Shown here: in pieces, positions 6,578 to 11,593 of the stretch
How the letters are laid out: every line of letters begins with the position of its first letter
Position numbering within the stretch: position 1 is the stretch's first letter
Assembly (NCBI GenBank): GCA_025352845.1
Contig: JANXSC010000079.1
Span: 1 to 11,593, forward strand
Reading direction: 5' to 3'
DNA: 11,593 nt
DNA from: Opitutaceae bacterium
Lineage (GTDB): Bacteria > Verrucomicrobiota > Verrucomicrobiia > Opitutales > Opitutaceae
Notes under the pieces: model-generated
What the model was told of the DNA's origin: nothing
Database searches by the model: none
Seen by the model: only the letters and a program-made list of their open reading frames with translations
Position numbers and translations under genes: made by a program

Positions 6578-9268
6578 ATGAATGTCCGTCAATTTGCCCT
6601 CTTCGTCGGATGCGCGGCGCTGTGCCCGCTTGGTCTCGCGGCCGACGCCGCGAAAAAGGAGCTGCCCATCGCCCCTTCCGGCATCACCGTCACACTCGTC
6701 GCCCGCGAGCCGCTGGTGCGCAACCCCTGCGCGATGGCTTTCGATTCGCGCGGCCGGCTCTTCGTCGGCCAGGGACCGCAATACCGCAACCCCAAGCCCG
6801 ACACGCCCGGCGACACCGTCGTCATGCTCATCGACACCCACGGTGACGGCGTCTTCGACAAAGCAAAAACCTTCGCCCGCGGCCTCAACTGCATTCAAGG
6901 CCTGGCCTGGCACGGCCGCGATCTCTACATCGCCAATTCCCCCGACCTCACCATTGTCCGCGACCTCGACGGCGACGACGTGGCGGACGAATACGTCATG
7001 CTCTACACCGACCTCGGCAACATCGAGCACGCGCTCCATGGCCTGAACTTCGGGCCCGACGGCAAGCTCTACATGAGCAAGGGTAACTCCAAGGGCCTCA
7101 ACCAACCCGGCCGCATCGCGCCGCAGCCCTTCCGCGAACTCTTCGATCAACCTACGCTCCCCGGCGCACCTGATTTTCCCGCCCCGCGCACCTTCACGCG
7201 CGATACCTACCGCGCGACCTACCAAGATCCGAAGGACGACTGGGGTCGCAAAGGCGGCATCCTCCGCGCCGATCCCGATGGTTCGAAACTGGAAATTGTC
7301 GCGCGTGGCTTTCGCAACCCGTGGGACATCGGCTTCGACGCCGAATTCAACTGGCTCGGCACCGACAACGACCAGAGCGATGGCGACCGCATCTTCATGC
7401 CGTTCTTCGGCGCCGATTTCGGCTGGGGGCATCAGTGGAGCAGCCATTGGACCGGTGCGGATCACCTGCCGACCGTGCCGATCAGCGGACCGGTGTTCAC
7501 CGGCTCGGGCACCGGTATCGTCTTTTCCGATTCGCCTGCGCTCCCGGCCGCATGGCGGGGCGTTTGGTTTATCAATGACTGGCTGCATCGCACCACCTAC
7601 TCCTACCGTCCGCGCTGGGACGGCGCGCTCCTCCAGCCCGCCGGCGGCAAGTGGGAGCCTTTCCTCCGGGCTGGCGACGCCCTTTTCAACCCCGTCGATA
7701 TCGAGCACGGCCCGGACGGCGCGCTCTACCTCACCGGCTGGGGCGTCTCCACCGCCGCCGAGATCAAAAACGGCGCCCAGACCAACGAAGGCCGCGTCTT
7801 CCGCGTCGCGGCGTCCGATGCGCCGCGCCCGCCGAGCGCGGCTCACCGCGCCCAAGCCCACGCGAAATGGACGTTCGCCCAGCTGGCTGCCGACCTCGGC
7901 GCGTCCATTCCTGCTTATCGCACCGACGCCGCGGCCGAACTCGTCCGCCGCGCCGCGACGATCCGCAGCGATCTCGTCGCCCTCGCCACGACGCGAAACC
8001 TGCCCACCGCGCAGGAAACGTGGACGCTGTGGACGCTCGGCCGACTCGCGCTTGAAGACCCTGCACTCGACGAGTGGTTAGCCACGACCGGCGCAAGGCT
8101 CTCCTCGAATGCTCGCATCCAGTCGTTGCGCATCGTCGCGCACCGCCTCCGTGAATCGAAGCGCTCGACTGCGCTACCGCCGTTTGTTGCGACCGCTCTG
8201 AGTGATCTCGAACCACGCGTTCGTTTCGCCGCCTACCAGGCCATTGCTCAAGCGCGCCGTTCCGCGTTGCTGGATGACGTTTGCGCCGCCGTCGCGACCG
8301 AGACCGACCGGGTTTCCTTCTACGCGGGCTGGCTCGCGCTCCGCGACATCGGCACGCCCGATGTCCTTCGCGCCAAGCTCCGCGATTCCCGCGGCGGCGT
8401 GCGCCGCGCGGCGTTTCTCGCCCTGCTCGACCGCGGTGCCCTCGATGAGTCTGCGGTGCGGTCCCACGTGAATGACACGGACGCAGCCACCGCCGGCCTC
8501 GCCGGACTGTGGCTGGCGAAGCGCAGCGGCAATCCGCTCCTCGACATCTCGCCCCCGCCCGGCGACTTCGTCGACCGCGTGCGGGTCAAAATCGTGCCCG
8601 GTCTCAAGCCGGCGGTCGTGCGTTTTACCACAGACGGCTCCGAACCCAAGTTTGCCAAGGGTGGCGAAGGCGCGACGCTCAATTTCACCGAGACGACCAC
8701 GCTGAAGACTGCGCTGTTTGTGAACGGCCAGAAAGTCGGCCCCACCTCCGTGGGCTTGTATCGCAAGATCGTTCCCGAGCCGCCGCCCGCAGGAATCACG
8801 TTGACTCCGCCCGGTGCGCCCCTGACCGGCGCCCAAGTCGCCGCCGCGCTCCCACGCGCGGATGCGTCCCGCGGTCGCGCCGTGTTTCACGCGGCGGGTT
8901 GCATCGCCTGCCACCGCGTGGGCGCGGAGGGTGGGGCGTTTGGGCCCGAACTCACGGGCTTTGGCGTGCGCGGCAACGTCGAACGCGTCATCCGCTCCAT
9001 CCTCGAACCGAGCGCCGAAATCGCCGAGGGGTTTGCGCTCCACACCTACACGCTGCGTAACGGCAAAATCGTTTCCGGACGCATTCACGAAGAGGGCCAG
9101 AGCAACTTCACGGTGGTCCAATCCGACAACCAGACCGCCACCGTCACTCGCGCCGACATTGTGAACCAGGAAACCCTGCCCACGTCCGCGATGCCTCCGT
9201 TTGACCGCGCGATGTCTGCCCCGGAACTCGCGGCGCTCGTCGCATGGCTGATGAAGACTTCACCATGA
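6578..9268 (+). CDS. PVC-type dehydrogenase beta-propeller with HEAT-like, chitobiase-like and CXXCH cytochrome c domains
   Basis: This is a predicted exported redox enzyme, 896 aa. Residues 1-~22 form a signal peptide ('ALFVGCAALCPLGLAADA'). Residues ~30-415 are the PVC dehydrogenase propeller (TIGR02604 / DUF7133 type, distantly like soluble PQQ glucose dehydrogenase), with 'DTHGDGVFD' (86-94), 'HALHGLNFGPDGKLYMSKGN' from His151, 'GFRNPWDIGFD' and 'HGPDGALYLTGWG'. Residues ~430-650 are alpha-helical HEAT-like repeats. Residues ~655-735 carry 'FTTDGSEPK' (683-691), the mark of a chitobiase/hexosaminidase C-terminal-like beta domain. Residues ~766-896 are a class I-type haem domain (TIGR02603) with C775-I-A-C778-H779 and Met872 as probable distal ligand. 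It likely oxidises a sugar-like substrate in the periplasm and passes electrons to a cytochrome chain. It starts 19 bp after the MFS gene and overlaps the next start by 4 bp. Confidence 0.9.
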   Translation: MNVRQFALFVGCAALCPLGLAADAAKKELPIAPSGITVTLVAREPLVRNPCAMAFDSRGRLFVGQGPQYRNPKPDTPGDTVVMLIDTHGDGVFDKAKTFARGLNCIQGLAWHGRDLYIANSPDLTIVRDLDGDDVADEYVMLYTDLGNIEHALHGLNFGPDGKLYMSKGNSKGLNQPGRIAPQPFRELFDQPTLPGAPDFPAPRTFTRDTYRATYQDPKDDWGRKGGILRADPDGSKLEIVARGFRNPWDIGFDAEFNWLGTDNDQSDGDRIFMPFFGADFGWGHQWSSHWTGADHLPTVPISGPVFTGSGTGIVFSDSPALPAAWRGVWFINDWLHRTTYSYRPRWDGALLQPAGGKWEPFLRAGDALFNPVDIEHGPDGALYLTGWGVSTAAEIKNGAQTNEGRVFRVAASDAPRPPSAAHRAQAHAKWTFAQLAADLGASIPAYRTDAAAELVRRAATIRSDLVALATTRNLPTAQETWTLWTLGRLALEDPALDEWLATTGARLSSNARIQSLRIVAHRLRESKRSTALPPFVATALSDLEPRVRFAAYQAIAQARRSALLDDVCAAVATETDRVSFYAGWLALRDIGTPDVLRAKLRDSRGGVRRAAFLALLDRGALDESAVRSHVNDTDAATAGLAGLWLAKRSGNPLLDISPPPGDFVDRVRVKIVPGLKPAVVRFTTDGSEPKFAKGGEGATLNFTETTTLKTALFVNGQKVGPTSVGLYRKIVPEPPPAGITLTPPGAPLTGAQVAAALPRADASRGRAVFHAAGCIACHRVGAEGGAFGPELTGFGVRGNVERVIRSILEPSAEIAEGFALHTYTLRNGKIVSGRIHEEGQSNFTVVQSDNQTATVTRADIVNQETLPTSAMPPFDRAMSAPELAALVAWLMKTSP

Positions 9269-10314
9269 AACTGACCCGCCGCGAATTTCTCGCCGCCACC
9301 ACGGCGGCCACGACTGTCCCGGCGCTCGCCCAGTCGCGATCCACCGCCGGACATATCGATTGCCAGAGTCATTTGTTCGTGCCCGAGCTGCTCACGCTGA
9401 TGGAAAAACGGAAAACCGATCCGCGGGTCTTCACCCGTGACGGCACGCGGTTCATCCAAATGGGTGACTGGCTCCGCAAAGTTCCCCCGCTCTACACCGA
9501 CGTCGCCGCCAAGTTGGCGGTGATGGATGCCGCCGGGATTTCGCTCACCGCGCTCAGTATCAACGACCCCGGCCCGGAGTGGTTCGGTGCCGACGGACCT
9601 GCGATCGCGCAACTTCAGAACGACTACATTGCCGGCCTCGCGCGGAAGCACCCGACTCGCTTTTTCGGCCTCTGCGTGCTGCCGACGCAAGATGTCCGTG
9701 CCTCCCTCGCGGAACTCGATCGCTGCGTGAAGCAGCTCGGGATGAAAGGCTGGCTGCTCTACACGAATCTTGCGGGCAAGTTTCCCGACGAGCCCGAGTT
9801 TCGCCCGCTCTTCGCCCGCGCCGTCGAGCTCGATCTTCCCGTGCTGCTCCATCCCGCGAAACCGATCACGATGGAGCTGGTGAAGGCCTACGAGCTGACG
9901 AGCACGCTGGGCAACATGTTCGACAATACGATCGCGCTGACGCGCCTGATCATGTCGGGCCTCCTCGACGAGTTTCCCAAACTGAAGCTCGTATGCCCAC
10001 ACTTGGGCGGCACGTTGCCCTACATCGTCGGCCGCCTCGATCACCAGATCACCGTCCTCAAACGCGGCCCGCAAAATCTCCAACGCAAGCCCAGCGACTA
10101 CGTCCGCTCTATCTACATGGACATCGTCTCGCCGTTGCCGGAAGCGATGCGCTTCGCCCTCGATTTCAGCGGCCCCGACAAACTGCTTTTCTCCAGCGAC
10201 CATCCGTGGGTGCAGCCGAAGGAAATTCTCGATCCCTTCCTCAGCCTGAAACTTCCCGCCGCCACGGAGGCCAAGATTCTCTCGGGCAACGCGCGCAAAC
10301 TTTTCAAGGTATGA
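9265..10314 (+). CDS. Tat-exported amidohydrolase 2 family (ACMSD-like) protein
   Basis: This is a 349-aa TIM-barrel metal-dependent hydrolase/decarboxylase (Amidohydro_2, COG2159). The family includes ACMSD, resorcylate decarboxylases and sugar/muconate lactonases. The N-terminus 'KLTRREFLAATTAATTVPALA' is a twin-arginine signal (RR at 5-6), predicting periplasmic action with the cofactor loaded before export. Metal-site motifs are 'IDCQSHLFVPE' (31-41), 'LPVLLHPAKP' (His196), 'VCPHLGG' (His246) and 'LLFSSDHPW' (Asp312). The usual first-strand H-x-H is Q34-S-H36 here, so one metal ligand is replaced by Gln. ATG 9265 is chosen over in-frame ATG 9244 because it forms an ATGA overlap with the upstream stop and gives a clean Tat signal. 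Context suggests hydrolysis of a lactone or removal of a carboxyl group from a product of the neighbouring oxidases; the actual reaction is not determined. Confidence 0.87.
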   Translation: MKLTRREFLAATTAATTVPALAQSRSTAGHIDCQSHLFVPELLTLMEKRKTDPRVFTRDGTRFIQMGDWLRKVPPLYTDVAAKLAVMDAAGISLTALSINDPGPEWFGADGPAIAQLQNDYIAGLARKHPTRFFGLCVLPTQDVRASLAELDRCVKQLGMKGWLLYTNLAGKFPDEPEFRPLFARAVELDLPVLLHPAKPITMELVKAYELTSTLGNMFDNTIALTRLIMSGLLDEFPKLKLVCPHLGGTLPYIVGRLDHQITVLKRGPQNLQRKPSDYVRSIYMDIVSPLPEAMRFALDFSGPDKLLFSSDHPWVQPKEILDPFLSLKLPAATEAKILSGNARKLFKV

Positions 10315-11360
10315 ACCGCCGCCGCTTCGTTTCTGCTTCCGCGCTCGCCGCCACCGCGGCCGCTCTCCCGCGCTTCGTCTGCGCTGCCACCGCCACCGCA
10401 CCCGTGCGCATCCCCATCGGCTTCCTGGGCGTCACCTACTCGCACGGCGCCGCCAAGCTCGACCTCGCCCTTAAGTCCCCGGACTGGGAATTTGTCGGCG
10501 CCTGCGATCCCACGCCCGCCGGGCGGCAAATCTGCGAAAAGCTTGGCGCGAAGATGATCTCGCAGGACGAGCTCTTCGCCCGCGCCTGCGTCGTCGCCGT
10601 CGAATCTGAAATTCGCGACCACGCCGCGCACGCGTTGCTCGCGCTCCGCGCTGGCAAGCATCTTCACCTCGAAAAAACGCCGGTCGCCAAACTCGCCGAC
10701 ATGCACGCCATTGTCGCGCTCGCGCGCGAAAGGAAACTCCTCGTTCAAGTCGGCTTCATGTGGCGCTATCATCCCGGGTTCCGCGCCATCTTCGAAGCCG
10801 CACGGGCTGGCTGGTTGGGGGAAATATACCTCGTCCGCGGCTTCGTCTCCAACTACCTCCCGCCCGATCGTCGCAAGGACTGGGCGGAGTTTCCCGGCGG
10901 CTCCATGTTCGAGCTCGGCTCGCATCTGATCGACGCCACGGTGCGGCTGCTCGGAAAACCGAAAACCATCACACCCTTCCTTGCGCGCCATGGCAAGTTT
11001 GACGACGCCCTGCGCGACAACAACCTCGCCGTGCTCGACTACGCGCGCGCGCGCGCCGTGCTCTTCAACACCGCGCTCCAAGCCGGCGCCACGCCGCAGC
11101 GCTCCTTCGAAGTCCTCGGGACCAACGGCACCGCGACGCTTACACCGATCGAGCCCGGCAAGCTCATGCTCGACCTCGCCACTGCCGCCGGCCCCTACAA
11201 GAAAGGCCCACAGGAAGTGCCGCTCGCCGCCTACCAGCGTTACGTCGACGACTTCGTCGAACTCGCCGCGACCGTGCGCGGTGAAAAATTCCTCACCGTT
11301 TCGCTCGACGAGGAACTGCACGTTGCCGAGACCATCCTCCGCGCCAGCGGCATGGCGTGA
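10311..11360 (+). CDS. Tat-exported Gfo/Idh/MocA-family oxidoreductase
   Basis: This is a predicted periplasmic NAD(P)-dependent sugar-type oxidoreductase, 349 aa. 'NRRRFVSASALAATAAALPRF' is a twin-arginine signal, as in Zymomonas glucose-fructose oxidoreductase, which is exported with its cofactor bound. The Rossmann domain (~33-150) has a degenerate glycine loop, 'IGFLGVTYSHGAAKLD', in place of GxGxxG. The family's E-K-P motif appears as 'LEKTPVA' (120-126) with Lys122. The C-terminal alpha/beta domain contains 'QVGFMWRYHPGF' and 'GGSMFELGSHLID' (196-208), the GGG-x-x-D-x-G-x-H-x-x-D catalytic-loop motif with the first Asp changed to Glu201; His205 and Asp208 are kept. The start overlaps the amidohydrolase stop (ATGA). 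Substrate unknown, likely the same small molecule handled by the neighbours. The family call is firm; retained redox activity is less certain. Confidence 0.9.
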   Translation: MNRRRFVSASALAATAAALPRFVCAATATAPVRIPIGFLGVTYSHGAAKLDLALKSPDWEFVGACDPTPAGRQICEKLGAKMISQDELFARACVVAVESEIRDHAAHALLALRAGKHLHLEKTPVAKLADMHAIVALARERKLLVQVGFMWRYHPGFRAIFEAARAGWLGEIYLVRGFVSNYLPPDRRKDWAEFPGGSMFELGSHLIDATVRLLGKPKTITPFLARHGKFDDALRDNNLAVLDYARARAVLFNTALQAGATPQRSFEVLGTNGTATLTPIEPGKLMLDLATAAGPYKKGPQEVPLAAYQRYVDDFVELAATVRGEKFLTVSLDEELHVAETILRASGMA

Positions 11361-11371
11361 CCACCGATCCC

Positions 11372-11593
11372 ATGCGCGCATCCTTCGCCGTCCTCGCATT
11401 GGTCCCATTCCTCTGCTCTGCCGCCCCCGCTCCCGAGGTCACTTTCAGCCGCCAACCCGATCGCGTCCGCATCGAAATCGGCGGCCGGCACTTCTCCGAC
11501 TACATTCACGTCGGCTGGCCCAAGCCTTGCCTCTACCCTATCCTCGACGCCGACGGCACGAGCTACACGCGCGATTTCCCGTTCAAGAAAACC
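11372..11593 (+). CDS. DUF6807 / PmoA-like family protein, 5' end (partial)
   Basis: The gene runs off the right edge; 74 residues are visible. 'MRASFAVLALVPFLCSAAPA' is a signal peptide. After it come 'RVRIEIGGRHFSDYIH' and 'GWPKPCLYPILDADGTSYTR', which resemble the start of the DUF6807 family. That family is often mislabelled 'PmoA / methane oxygenase' in annotations although it has nothing obvious to do with methane oxidation. Members are exported and frequently sit beside Gfo/Idh/MocA oxidoreductases in Verrucomicrobiota and Planctomycetota. ATG 11372 is 11 bp after the upstream stop, so it continues the operon-like train. The function is unknown. The identification rests on a short recognisable stretch. 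Confidence 0.65.
   Translation, partial: MRASFAVLALVPFLCSAAPAPEVTFSRQPDRVRIEIGGRHFSDYIHVGWPKPCLYPILDADGTSYTRDFPFKKT

Noticed and set aside
6506..7861. Long - strand open frame over the PVC dehydrogenase
   Set aside because: Antisense shadow of a gene with clear propeller motifs; no recognisable domain or sensible start.
9579..10310. Upstream extension of the Gfo/Idh/MocA frame
   Set aside because: It overlaps the whole amidohydrolase 3' half and is Arg-rich; the Tat signal beginning at ATG 10311 fixes the start.
11042..11054. Alternating CG run that could suggest Z-DNA
   Set aside because: It is 13 nt long and simply encodes Ala-Arg-Ala-Arg in the oxidoreductase with the local preferred codons.
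9085..11408. Two overlapping long - strand open frames opposite the amidohydrolase and Gfo/Idh/MocA genes
   Set aside because: Low-complexity charged translations, overlapping each other and two strongly supported genes.

Overview
The window is GC-rich (strong G/C bias at third codon positions), densely packed and read entirely from the + strand. The gene families point to a Verrucomicrobiota bacterium, most likely of the Opitutaceae type. These are a PVC-type 'membrane-bound dehydrogenase' fused to a CXXCH haem domain, exported (twin-arginine) Gfo/Idh/MocA and amidohydrolase proteins, a DUF6807/PmoA-like protein, an FG-GAP/VCBS protein, and a TonB receptor preceded by a GntR/LacI-type hybrid regulator. 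The taxonomic call is an inference from gene content; there is no rRNA marker.

Layout. 1-258 is the 3' end of an FG-GAP/VCBS-repeat protein, probably the end of a preceding gene cluster. 285-1460 encodes a regulator with an N-terminal GntR winged helix and a LacI/periplasmic-binding-like sensor domain; its last ~50 codons look frameshifted, and the natural end is probably 1377. The gap up to 1534 is the only real intergenic space and holds a perfect 7-bp inverted repeat (1405-1425), a good candidate operator. From 1535 to the right edge runs one tight operon-like train: TonB-dependent receptor (1535-4399), HIBADH-family dehydrogenase (4400-5311), MFS transporter (5308-6558), PVC dehydrogenase/cytochrome c fusion (6578-9268), Tat-exported amidohydrolase 2 (9265-10314), Tat-exported Gfo/Idh/MocA oxidoreductase (10311-11360) and the start of a DUF6807/PmoA-like protein (11372 to the edge). 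Four of the six junctions within the train overlap by 4 bp or abut with no gap.

How they may work together. The train reads as a uptake-and-oxidation module for one small molecule, probably a sugar, sugar acid or plant-derived aromatic/glycoside. The TonB receptor would bring it across the outer membrane. Exported enzymes (PVC cytochrome dehydrogenase, Tat oxidoreductase, Tat amidohydrolase/lactonase-like enzyme, DUF6807) would modify it in the periplasm. The MFS carrier would import the product, and the cytosolic beta-hydroxyacid dehydrogenase would act on an intermediate. The upstream regulator would sense the ligand and act at the palindrome. No glycoside hydrolase, SusD or kinase is visible here, so the substrate cannot be named. 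No mobile element, CRISPR array, tRNA or rRNA was seen.
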